Source of the DNA: Fidelibacterota bacterium
Lineage (GTDB): Bacteria > Fidelibacterota > Marinisomatia > SCGC-AAA003-L08 > TS1B11
Length of the DNA stretch: 7,715 nucleotides
Assembly: GCA_022564085.1 (NCBI GenBank)
Contig: JADFMC010000097.1
Location: 1 to 7,715, forward strand
Reading direction: 5' to 3'
The translations under genes were made by a program, and so were the position numbers. Numbering within the stretch: the stretch's first letter is position 1; each line of letters opens with the position of its first letter. The notes below the pieces were generated by a model. It made no database searches. It saw only the letters and a program-made list of their open reading frames with translations, and was not told the origin of the DNA. This document shows positions 1-6,090 of this stretch, piece after piece.

Positions 1-533
1 ATTTTTTCAGCCCTGGTCACCGTTGGTGATTGCGAATAATCGGCATAGTAGTTACTGACGCTGCCCCTATACTCACCCCGCAGATTTATATCAAACCCTG
101 CCAGCCGGAAGTCCAATTGGGCAGAGGCGGAGTGCCGGGGGACAAAGGCAGCGGATCGCGTAATATCTTCCAGGCGGGTCTCGCCGGTTAGCCAATCATC
201 GTAAACCACCTCCTGGTTGGTCTGCTGCGCATCCATTAAAGAATAGCTCACACTGACCTGAAAACTCGGCAACCGGGCTTCGAATTCGGTTTCCAAACCG
301 TTGACGGAGTACCGGTTGATATTCGTCGGCCGCCAGAGACCGCCCGGCCCGGTGGGCGCCCAGGCGATCATGTTATCCACAGCCCTCCTGAAGAGGACCA
401 GATCGACGGTTATGCTCCGTGAAAACCGGCGTTCCAGGCCGAACTCATAGGCCACACCGGTCTCACTTTTGAGATCGCGGTTACCGGCATAGGGCCAGAA
501 CAGGTCGTTGAAAGCGGGCGCCAAGCAACACAT
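1..533 (-). pseudogene. C-terminal fragment of a second BtuB-like TonB-dependent receptor (5'-truncated, runs off window)
   Basis: From an ATG at 533 the minus strand is open to the window edge (177 residues). It reads like the last third of a TonB-dependent receptor barrel. Residues 5-13 (APAFNDLFW) match the FNDLYW motif found at about residue 448 of the intact receptor in this window. They are followed by a N-x-D-L-K-S-E stretch, then IAWAPTGPGGLWRPTNIN, which aligns with IEWSPGEKGLWQPRNIN of the intact copy. The signal peptide, TonB box, plug and first half of the barrel (roughly 440 residues) are missing. Homology stops about four residues after the ATG, within 30 bases of the stop of the upstream DUF6580 gene. 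The only Shine-Dalgarno-like sequence is a GGAG about 14 bases upstream, so expression as a functional receptor is unlikely. The two copies are diverged paralogs, not a recent duplication. The alternative is an assembly join. The remaining C-terminus lies outside the window. Confidence 0.75.
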
Positions 534-561
534 CGTACCGGCGCAGTCTCCGGCTCGGCCG

Positions 562-1095
562 CTACTTGGGCACCAGGGCCGGACCGGGTTGGCGCAGCAC
601 GGGCCAACCCTTTTCGGCGAGCGCCAGGCCACCGAAAAGCACGGTTGAATAAACCGCGTTGCCTAATAGGGTGTTTTGAAAAAATGGTATAGCGGCCGTG
701 TAGCAGGCCCCAAGCCCCGCTAAGGTCTTCGGATAACTTGAGAGCAGGACCCAGACTCCAAAATTGGTAAGGATGAAAAACAGGGTCGAGCCGGCCAACA
801 CAGCGCCGGCAAGCGGTAAAATCCCTGGCCGGGGTCGCAGCCAACTACCGACGCCCACTACCAGGGCGAAACTGCCATAAACCACGGGCATGGTTATGTG
901 AAAACCTATTATGAGATCACCGATAAACAGGGCTGCCAGCGGTACCGCCAGCGCTATTCGCCGGTCTGAGAATTGGGCGCCACTAAAAAGAGCCATGGCT
1001 GCAATGGGCGTGAAGTTAGGGGGATGGGGTACCAGCCGTAGCGCCGCGGTGGCTAAGACGATCCCTATCAACACCAGGTAACGAACATTGAACAT
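562..1095 (-). CDS. DUF6580-family integral membrane protein, ECF S-component-like putative transporter
   Basis: This is a 177-residue, very hydrophobic protein with about five predicted membrane segments: near residues 4-20, 28-45, 50-65, 70-110 (probably two) and 135-155. The N-terminal pattern, with RLVPHPPNFTPIAAMALFSG at about 19-38, is characteristic of the DUF6580 family as I recall it. That family resembles the substrate-binding S components of ECF vitamin transporters. The start is set at ATG 1095 because AAGGAG lies 7 bases upstream; an in-frame GTG at 1101 is only one base from that site. The gene follows the DUF71 gene by 44 bases with no terminator between, so it is likely the fourth gene of the riboswitch-controlled operon. 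The context suggests a role in inner-membrane uptake of a corrinoid or B12 precursor. No ECF ATPase or T component is visible here, so it would have to use one encoded elsewhere. The substrate is inferred from position only. Confidence 0.85.
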   Translation of the reverse strand: MFNVRYLVLIGIVLATAALRLVPHPPNFTPIAAMALFSGAQFSDRRIALAVPLAALFIGDLIIGFHITMPVVYGSFALVVGVGSWLRPRPGILPLAGAVLAGSTLFFILTNFGVWVLLSSYPKTLAGLGACYTAAIPFFQNTLLGNAVYSTVLFGGLALAEKGWPVLRQPGPALVPK

Positions 1096-1139
1096 GAGCA
1101 CACTCCTTTAGGTTAATGCACGATAAAATCTTCAGCAGA

Positions 1140-1838
1140 TCAGGTCAATATAGACTTGTTGGGCACCAGATCACAAAAGCCGAAGTGAGTTCCCCTTACC
1201 ACCACCTCGCCCCTAGAAAACTGTACTGGCTCTTTGAACAGTGGTCCGTCGTAGACAAACGAGTGGAACTCCCCGTGTTCCCCGCAAGGATCGACATGGG
1301 CTGGAAGCCGCTCCAAAAAGTCACTGTTGATGGCCTGGCCGACAAAGGATAAGTCAAGTACCCGGATATCCACGCAGACCACCACGGCCTTAAAGCCCAG
1401 TTCGATGAAGGCTCGGACCAGCTCCCCGGTATCCCGCTTCCATATAGGAAACAGCCCCTTCATCCCTAACCTGGAGAGGTTGCGCTCGCGATAGTTCCGT
1501 AGGTCCTCCAAAAAGATGTCGCCAAAAGCAACGGCCTGCACACCGTGCCCAAGATAGTGCCTGAGTGCCACCTCGATTTTGGCCTCATATTCCCGGTTCG
1601 TGGTTCCTTTGGATATAGTCACCTGATACAGTTTCAGGTTGAGCGCCGCCGCTTGGCGCTCCAGCAGGGTTCGACGAACGCCATGCATGCTAATGCGGTC
1701 ATAGCCTTGAGTGACGGTGGTCAAAAGAGCGACGACTTCGTATGTCCGGGCCTTCTGGAGCGTGAGGAGCGCCATGGCGCTGTCCTTGCCGCCGCTCCAG
1801 CTCAGGAGCACCTTTTCCCGTGGGTCGTCCTGTCCCAA
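1140..1838 (-). CDS. DUF71/COG2102 ATP-pyrophosphatase (diphthine-ammonia ligase-like), putative B12 salvage enzyme
   Basis: The protein has 232 residues and is an adenine-nucleotide alpha-hydrolase of the PP-loop type. The ATP-binding PP-loop SGGKDS is at residues 15-20. Family signatures follow: GDIFLEDLRNYRE at about 106-118, FPIWKRDTGELVR at about 129-141, and a C-terminal CGEHGEFHSFVYDGPLF block at about 184-200. Eukaryotic and archaeal members (Dph6) amidate diphthine with ammonia and ATP, but bacteria have no diphthamide. Comparative genomics (de Crecy-Lagard and colleagues) assigned a bacterial DUF71 subgroup to B12 salvage. Its place here, 14 bases after a BtuG-like gene and under a cobalamin riboswitch, fits that subgroup. 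ATP-dependent amidation of a corrinoid side chain is a plausible but unproven reaction. The start is taken as TTG 1838, with GAGGG about 10 bases upstream. A GTG nine codons in is an alternative with a poorer ribosome site. The protein is probably cytoplasmic: no signal peptide is seen. Confidence 0.9.
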   Translation of the reverse strand: MGQDDPREKVLLSWSGGKDSAMALLTLQKARTYEVVALLTTVTQGYDRISMHGVRRTLLERQAAALNLKLYQVTISKGTTNREYEAKIEVALRHYLGHGVQAVAFGDIFLEDLRNYRERNLSRLGMKGLFPIWKRDTGELVRAFIELGFKAVVVCVDIRVLDLSFVGQAINSDFLERLPAHVDPCGEHGEFHSFVYDGPLFKEPVQFSRGEVVVRGTHFGFCDLVPNKSILT

Positions 1839-1852
1839 GTCCGATCTGCCCT

Positions 1853-2908
1853 CTAATCTAATACGAAGCCGAAGGAGCCGGGCCCAATGCCCACCGTCAC
1901 GGTCTTCACCTTGGTCCCATCCGGCTGATAGACCACCACTTCGCCCGGGCTGGAAAAGTCGACGTAGGAGGCTATGAAGATATTTGTTCCATCGGAGGCG
2001 GCGGCATAAATAGTGGACAAACTAGCCGCAATGAAACCCGGCTCCTCCAAGCTGAGATCAGCCGCAACCGGGACCACGCCGCCCGTAACCGCCGCATAGA
2101 GGGTGTTGCCGGTGAGGAATATGTCCGAACCTGCGCCCGGCCCCCACTCGCGGCTAGTCACCGTACCCGTGGCCAAGTCCACCGTGGCAATGCCCCGGTA
2201 AGCGGTGAAACTTTCATCGTACCACTGCCGGGAGACCCACAGCTGCCCATCACGTACCAGAAGTTGCTGCGGACCGCTGCCCACTGCGAAAGAATCCACC
2301 ACCGCACGGGTACCAGGATCAATTTCCACCACTTGGTGACCTAGACTATAATCGGGCTCCAACGGCAGGGCCACGTATAGGTGATTGTCATAGGCCAGGA
2401 TGTCCTCCGGTAAAGCAGCCAGATGAATGGTATCGGTTACGGCCAGGGTCGCGAGATCAATGACCAGTACGCCCGGGATGCCCCAGGCCGTGACGTACCC
2501 GCTGCCGCCCAAGACTGCCAGCTCGCGCGGGCTAGCTCCGGGCAGGTCCACGCTGCCCACAAAGATCACAGCCTCTCCGGACAGATCCAGCACCTCGATG
2601 GTTCCACTGCCGTTCATCACGATGTAAAGCCGGTCGCCTGCCACCGTGAGGGACTGGCCGGTATCACCCAGGGGCTGCTCGGTGAGTCGTTGGTATACTT
2701 TCGATGTAGTAGAGTCCAGATCGCCTGACAGGCGCCACAGGGAGGCATTGCCGGCCCCAAAGGCCCCTTCACAAAGAATGTAAATCCCGGCGGTGGTCTG
2801 CTCAACCGGCGGGTCATCTTCCGGTTGAAAGAGGCCGCAGCCCGTCAATCCGAGGAGTAGAACACTGGTTATGAGAATAGAAAAACGTTGGCTAGTAGAG
2901 ATCACCAT
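1853..2908 (-). CDS. Surface lipoprotein with YncE/DUF5074-like beta-propeller, BtuG-like corrinoid-binding candidate
   Basis: The protein has 351 residues. Residues 1-23 form a lipoprotein signal peptide with lipobox LTGC and the lipidated cysteine at 24. A short acidic, proline-rich linker follows (about 28-38), then a repeat-rich beta-propeller of YncE/40-residue type. Its opening GIYILCEGAF plus GNASL (about 41-57) resembles the start of DUF5074 proteins. Blades are marked by repeated LYIV/LYVA/LWVS strands and GP-x-x-L turns. Start choice: ATG 2908 has AAAGGAAA 7 bases upstream. A longer reading frame to 2983 would put the signal peptide internally and overlap the receptor gene. The ribosome site lies within the last codons of the upstream receptor gene and the gap is 4 bases, so the two are probably translationally coupled. 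In Bacteroides, BtuG is a surface propeller lipoprotein that binds B12 very tightly and sits on BtuB. That role is inferred here from architecture and neighbours. Confidence 0.88.
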   Translation of the reverse strand: MVISTSQRFSILITSVLLLGLTGCGLFQPEDDPPVEQTTAGIYILCEGAFGAGNASLWRLSGDLDSTTSKVYQRLTEQPLGDTGQSLTVAGDRLYIVMNGSGTIEVLDLSGEAVIFVGSVDLPGASPRELAVLGGSGYVTAWGIPGVLVIDLATLAVTDTIHLAALPEDILAYDNHLYVALPLEPDYSLGHQVVEIDPGTRAVVDSFAVGSGPQQLLVRDGQLWVSRQWYDESFTAYRGIATVDLATGTVTSREWGPGAGSDIFLTGNTLYAAVTGGVVPVAADLSLEEPGFIAASLSTIYAAASDGTNIFIASYVDFSSPGEVVVYQPDGTKVKTVTVGIGPGSFGFVLD

Positions 2909-2912
2909 ATGG

Positions 2913-4928
2913 TTATTTCCTTTCAAGTTGCAGAGTAAGATTGACGGTGCGGCCGGGCTCGGGATACCCCGGTATGGTTTCATACGTCTTATCCCCCATA
3001 TTCGTGCTGCTCAGGGTAATAGCCCCGTAATATCCGCGCCAATCGGCCAGGCCCCGCATCGTCCCACGCTGTCCCTTATCGTCCTGAGGGGCCCAGCGCA
3101 GGTAGCCGTCCCAGGTCCACCGGGCCGGGCTGGTCGTATCCTGGGGATAATCGTAATAGGTCACATAGCTCGACCGCCCGCTGCCCATGAGGGCCAGGGT
3201 CCAGCCCCTACTGACACGGGTTTTCAATTGAAGCCGCCCGGCATGGGGCGAGGTGAAGCGCAATGGCTTCCCTCTGTTGAAACCGGGGGTCAAATTCTCA
3301 GTGAAAACAACATCCCAACCGGCTGACAGTACGATTCGGCCATGGGGCATGCTCCAGGCCATCGTGACCGTCAAGGTGGTGGCTTGGGCGGCGTTAATGT
3401 TCCGGGGTTGCCACAGACCCTTTTCCCCTGGCGACCATTCGATGAGGTCCCGGTAGCGGGTGTGATACCCCTGGGCATCCAGCCTGAGAGATGGTCCCAG
3501 TTTCCAACGGGTCTTAATGCCCCCCATAGTACTCCATTCCGGACGTAGGTGCGGGTTACCACCTGGGGTCCAGTAGAGGTCGTTGAAGCCTGGCTGGCGC
3601 AGGTTGCGGCTCCCCACAAGGGTGAGCTGTTCCAAGAGGGATTGGCTCCGGGGCTGCCATTGGACAGCTGCCTCCCCGGTAACCCACAAGCTGTGACCCG
3701 CCACCCATGATCCTCTCACCACTGGCAAAATGGCTATGTTAGGCGCCACCTGGTAAACCAGCTGCTGGACCAAGTCCCACAGGGTACGAACCCGGTCACC
3801 GGCGTCCGTGCTGGTAAGCCACTCGTGGCGTCCCTCCAGTCGTGACAGGCTGGAAAAACGGGATGTCCAGCTGCGGCCATATTCATAGGTGGAGCTGCCA
3901 AAAATGATCCGGTGATCGCCGTAGATGGCGTGATCAGGATCTCGATAATGTTGCTGCTGCCCCTGCGCATAGAGCCGCCAAAGGTGACTGGCCTGGCCCG
4001 TGGACCAACTGGAAGTAGCTGAGACCAGGGCCCAAATATCATCTCGGGATGCGCTCAGATTGGGATCCCAGGCCGCACCGGGAATGCCGCGCTCGCTCTG
4101 AGTCAGCCACAGGCTCAGGCTCTGGGAGCGATGCCCCCGGCTCCAAATCCCCTTGGCCTGAAGATATTTCTGGTGGAATCGGTTATTCTTCCGGAGAGCT
4201 TCCCGGCCCCGGACCATGTAAGAAAAATCGCCGCCATAACTAACCTGTCCAAGGGTGAGTCCCGCCGATTCACCCGGCCAACCCAGACTGCCTTGCACCC
4301 GATGATGCCCGTAGCTGCCTGTTGTCAGCAACGCGCCTGTGCGAGGGCTCTTGGGGACGAGGTTCACCACCCCGCTAAGAGCGGCGCCGCCATAGAGGGT
4401 CGAGCCGCCATGGGGCAGATACTCCATTCGCCCTACGAGGCCCATAGGCAGGATGGTCAGGTCCAACCCGCCGGACTGCGGGAAATTAAGGGGAATGCCT
4501 TCCATGAGCACCATCGTATGGGCAGAGGCCCCCCCACCGACAGACAGGCTCTGCAGGCTCCCGGGACCGCCGTAGGACTTGAGAAACGATCCCGCCAGGC
4601 GCCCCGTGGCCCAGACCACTTCCTCGGCGGTCTGCCAGCGGTCAAAATCGAGACGGATGGGCTGCAGGATCTGAGCGATGCCCCGGCGGATGGCGGTTAC
4701 CGTGATGCCCGGCAGGGGATAAATGTCCCTGATGGGATTCTGGCGTAGGGTATCCTCGGCGGCACCACCCGGGAGGGAGAGGGCCAAGGAGTCTGGTGGC
4801 ATAGCGGGACGGACCGAGGGGCCTGCGGGTGGCGTTGCGGCCTCCCAGTGTACGGGACCGCCGGAGCCGAGGCCGCCTAAGGCCCATAGCAACTTACAGG
4901 ACAAGCCCAGCCAAACAGGCCAGAGCAA
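2913..4928 (-). CDS. btuB: TonB-dependent outer-membrane receptor, BtuB-like (cobalamin/corrinoid)
   Basis: About 671 residues from TTG 4928. A hydrophobic signal-peptide-like segment (about 1-22) is followed by a Pro/Gly/Ala-rich linker. A TonB-box-like GITVTAIR lies at about 74-81. The plug runs at about 90-195 and includes VLMEGIPLN and GGSTLYGGAALSGVVNLVPK. A 22-strand-type barrel fills the rest, with FNDLYW at about 448-453 and an LIEW...LWQPRNIN block characteristic of BtuB-like receptors. It ends in LERK, not the usual terminal aromatic residue. The cobalamin riboswitch immediately upstream and the BtuG-like partner downstream point to B12 or another corrinoid as substrate. The start is uncertain: no in-frame ATG exists. 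TTG 4928 lies just beyond the riboswitch terminator but has no clear Shine-Dalgarno site. TTG 4988 would extend the protein by 20 residues and place the terminator inside the gene, with AAGGTGAG about 11 bases upstream. Confidence 0.9.
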   Translation of the reverse strand: MLWPVWLGLSCKLLWALGGLGSGGPVHWEAATPPAGPSVRPAMPPDSLALSLPGGAAEDTLRQNPIRDIYPLPGITVTAIRRGIAQILQPIRLDFDRWQTAEEVVWATGRLAGSFLKSYGGPGSLQSLSVGGGASAHTMVLMEGIPLNFPQSGGLDLTILPMGLVGRMEYLPHGGSTLYGGAALSGVVNLVPKSPRTGALLTTGSYGHHRVQGSLGWPGESAGLTLGQVSYGGDFSYMVRGREALRKNNRFHQKYLQAKGIWSRGHRSQSLSLWLTQSERGIPGAAWDPNLSASRDDIWALVSATSSWSTGQASHLWRLYAQGQQQHYRDPDHAIYGDHRIIFGSSTYEYGRSWTSRFSSLSRLEGRHEWLTSTDAGDRVRTLWDLVQQLVYQVAPNIAILPVVRGSWVAGHSLWVTGEAAVQWQPRSQSLLEQLTLVGSRNLRQPGFNDLYWTPGGNPHLRPEWSTMGGIKTRWKLGPSLRLDAQGYHTRYRDLIEWSPGEKGLWQPRNINAAQATTLTVTMAWSMPHGRIVLSAGWDVVFTENLTPGFNRGKPLRFTSPHAGRLQLKTRVSRGWTLALMGSGRSSYVTYYDYPQDTTSPARWTWDGYLRWAPQDDKGQRGTMRGLADWRGYYGAITLSSTNMGDKTYETIPGYPEPGRTVNLTLQLERK

Positions 4929-4949
4929 GTTCGGATGGCGGCTAAGTGG

Positions 4950-4979
4950 AAACAAAAAACCCCGGGAACAATCTCGGGG
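4950..4979 (-). terminator. Intrinsic terminator of the cobalamin riboswitch expression platform
   Basis: On the minus strand CCCCGAGA pairs with TCCCGGGG across a four-base TTGT loop (4979-4960). The stem has seven pairs and one A-C mismatch. It is followed at once by TTTTTT (4959-4954) and then GTTT. This is a textbook Rho-independent terminator. It sits between the B12 box and the receptor's likely start, where a transcription-attenuating riboswitch would have it. An obvious antiterminator partner was not found by eye. Confidence 0.8.
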
Positions 4980-5003
4980 CCAAGACAAGCAATGTGCAGC
5001 TCA

Positions 5004-5030
5004 CCTTAACCTCATGCGCGAAGGTTCAGG
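5004..5030 (-). promoter_or_regulatory. Hairpin in the riboswitch expression platform
   Basis: CCTGAACCT pairs with AGGTTAAGG on the minus strand (eight pairs, one G-A mismatch) around a nine-base loop. It lies between the B12 box and the terminator. Its 3' arm contains the purine-rich AAGG that could act as a ribosome site for TTG 4988, so it could regulate translation or compete with another fold. Function is inferred from position. Confidence 0.4.
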
Positions 5031-5035
5031 ATAGA

Positions 5036-5150
5036 TAACAGGTGTCTGGCTCGTACCGATCTCCACATAATGCAGGATCGACACACACAGTTGCGCGGCA
5101 GCGCCTGGTTTTCACAGGACTTCCCTGTAAGGATGAGAACAAAAAACGTG
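5036..5150 (-). promoter_or_regulatory. Cobalamin (AdoCbl-type) riboswitch
   Basis: The minus strand carries the conserved cobalamin riboswitch core. GGGAA is at 5125-5121. It is followed by GTCCTGTGAAAACCAGGCGC (5120-5101), a short stem around TGTGAAAA that matches the family's GGTGAAAATCC element. Then comes TGCCGCGCAACTGTG (5100-5086), corresponding to CCCGCCACTGT. The B12 box ACGAGCCAGACACCTG is at 5054-5039. The order and spacing are those of the Rfam cobalamin family as known to me. The aptamer lies about 110 bases upstream of the BtuB-like gene and is followed by a terminator. High cobalamin would be expected to shut off the downstream uptake operon. The 5' boundary is uncertain because I could not assign P1 and P2 confidently. 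Confidence 0.88.
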
Positions 5151-5164
5151 GCCCGATGGCCGTT
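5138..5164 (-). terminator. Possible terminator of the feoB-dtxR operon (or 5' part of the riboswitch)
   Basis: On the minus strand AACG-GCC pairs with GGC-(CA)-CGTT around an ATCG loop, followed by a run ending in TTTTTT (5146-5141). It lies about 77 bases after the dtxR stop. The stem is short and has a two-base bulge. Alternatively this stretch is part of the riboswitch's 5' domain; both readings cannot be fully true. Confidence 0.3.
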
Positions 5165-5166
5165 GC

Positions 5167-5195
5167 ATGTTACAACAAAGGTGATTTAAATACAA
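5167..5195 (-). promoter_or_regulatory. Weak sigma70-type promoter candidate for the B12 operon
   Basis: TTGTAT (5195-5190) and TAACAT (5172-5167) are separated by 17 bases on the minus strand, in an AT-rich patch just upstream of the riboswitch. They match the -35 and -10 consensus at only three and four of six positions. Spacing and position are right, but the match is weak and the organism's sigma factor preferences are unknown. Confidence 0.25.
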
Positions 5196-5240
5196 GTAAT
5201 GTTGGGTCGATCGCCGCCAGACTCACCGGGGAAGGTCCCC

Positions 5241-5903
5241 CTAAGTCAAGGGGCGCACGTAAATTTCGTCGGCGATCTCCTGGTCCAGGGCCAACTCCGT
5301 CTCGCCCAGGCGCACCACGAAGGCCGGTTTGCGCTGGTGGAGGTTGATCTCCACCCCCGGATTGATCCCGAAGGCTGCCAGGCGGTCAAAACGCTTATGA
5401 AAGCTGGGGGTCAGGAAGGCCACCCGGGCCTGCTTGCCCACCTCCAACCGCGAAAGGCGGGTGATGAGGGGGGCCAGCTGAGCCGTGGCGTCATGCTTGA
5501 CATCGCCGGGCGGAATCGGCCGGCCGTTGGGGTCCACCGTCGGCTGCCCCAGGAACGCGGCCACTTTGTCGGTCACTTCGTCGCTCAGGATGTGCTCGAA
5601 CTCGCAGGCCAGCACTTCGCTCTCGTGTTCCGACACGTCCAGGACATCCATGAGCAGCCTTTGGGCGAGGCGGTGCCGCCGGATGATATTCCGGGCCCGG
5701 TCGCGCCCCGTGGGGGTAAAATCGAGCCGGCCATCCTTGAGCACGAGCATGTCCGCTTCCTGTAGCTCCACCAGGCAAGTGGGCAGATCGTATTCCCCCA
5801 CGTCATGCTGGCACTGGACGTCGAGGTCGGCAACCTCCGTCCGGCCATCCTCCTGGGCGATCCAGACGGCCTCCAGGATTTCGTCAATAAGATGGGAGTT
5901 CAT
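5241..5903 (-). CDS. DtxR/MntR-family metal-dependent transcriptional repressor
   Basis: The protein has 220 residues. An N-terminal winged helix-turn-helix (about 5-70) ends in the conserved LDFTPTGRDRA wing. It is followed by the metal-binding and dimerisation domain (about 74-132) with RRHRLAQRLL, ACEFEHILSDEV and the DPNGRPIPP loop. A C-terminal SH3/FeoA-like domain follows (about 145-220). By alignment with DtxR, likely metal ligands are His77, Cys100, Glu103 and His104. The position of DtxR Glu83 is Gln81 here, and the DtxR His98 position is Glu96. These changes could alter the ancillary metal site. The gene is last in the feoB operon and starts inside the preceding small gene (20-base overlap), with AAGGAT 10 bases upstream of ATG 5903. 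It probably represses iron (or manganese) uptake genes, including its own operon. The operator is not in the window. Confidence 0.92.
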   Translation of the reverse strand: MNSHLIDEILEAVWIAQEDGRTEVADLDVQCQHDVGEYDLPTCLVELQEADMLVLKDGRLDFTPTGRDRARNIIRRHRLAQRLLMDVLDVSEHESEVLACEFEHILSDEVTDKVAAFLGQPTVDPNGRPIPPGDVKHDATAQLAPLITRLSRLEVGKQARVAFLTPSFHKRFDRLAAFGINPGVEINLHQRKPAFVVRLGETELALDQEIADEIYVRPLT

Positions 5904-6090
5904 GTGGGGCTTTATCCTTTTTTCGAAACAGCAGTGATTTTAACAGATTAATGGTCTTGGACTCGGTAAGAAATTCATAGTCGCAGTAGGGGCACTTGAT
6001 CATGGTGCAACCCTTATTGAACGCACAACTGGTGTGACAGTTCTCGTGGCCCGGATCGAACTCGGAGTTGCATAGGGGACAGGTAATCAT
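5884..6090 (-). CDS. Small cysteine-rich zinc-ribbon-like protein between feoB and dtxR
   Basis: This is a 68-residue protein with seven cysteines in the first 36 residues. CPLC is at 4-7, Cys18, Cys22 and Cys28 form a central cluster with His15 and His19 nearby, and CPYC is at 33-36. Two CPxC knuckles enclosing a second Cys/His cluster suggest one or two bound metal ions (zinc or iron). The C-terminal half (about 45-60) is basic, with LLKSLLFRKKDK, and could contact membrane lipid or nucleic acid. The ATG overlaps the feoB stop by one base (TGATG), and the 3' end overlaps dtxR by 20 bases, so all three genes are probably translationally coupled. Similar small Cys-rich proteins beside feoB occur in other bacteria as far as I recall, but I know of no established function. 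A metal chaperone or FeoB accessory role is a guess from position. Confidence 0.8.
   Translation of the reverse strand: MITCPLCNSEFDPGHENCHTSCAFNKGCTMIKCPYCDYEFLTESKTINLLKSLLFRKKDKAPHELPSY

Noticed and set aside
410..844. Open frame of 144 codons on the minus strand across the DUF6580 gene and the receptor fragment
   Set aside because: It overlaps two better-supported reading frames, is rich in Arg, Pro and Ala as expected of a GC-rich shadow frame, and shows no family resemblance.
2909..2983. 25-codon N-terminal extension of the lipoprotein frame
   Set aside because: It would bury the signal peptide and lipobox inside the protein and overlap the receptor gene; ATG 2908 has a good ribosome site.
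4131..4748. Long plus-strand open frame (205 codons) antisense to the receptor gene
   Set aside because: It lies wholly inside the plug and barrel coding sequence, has no recognisable motif or ribosome site, and is explained by codon bias on the other strand.
4941..5005. Short leader-peptide frame starting at a GTG before the terminator
   Set aside because: It has no regulatory codon run, and the cobalamin aptamer already explains the leader.
5222..5238. GGGGA-CCT-TCCCC hairpin just after the dtxR stop as a terminator
   Set aside because: The stem is short and no T tract follows, so it does not qualify as an intrinsic terminator.
5199..5765. Plus-strand open frame (188 codons) antisense to the DtxR-type gene
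   Set aside because: It is a mirror of the repressor coding frame; its sequence shows no independent domain.
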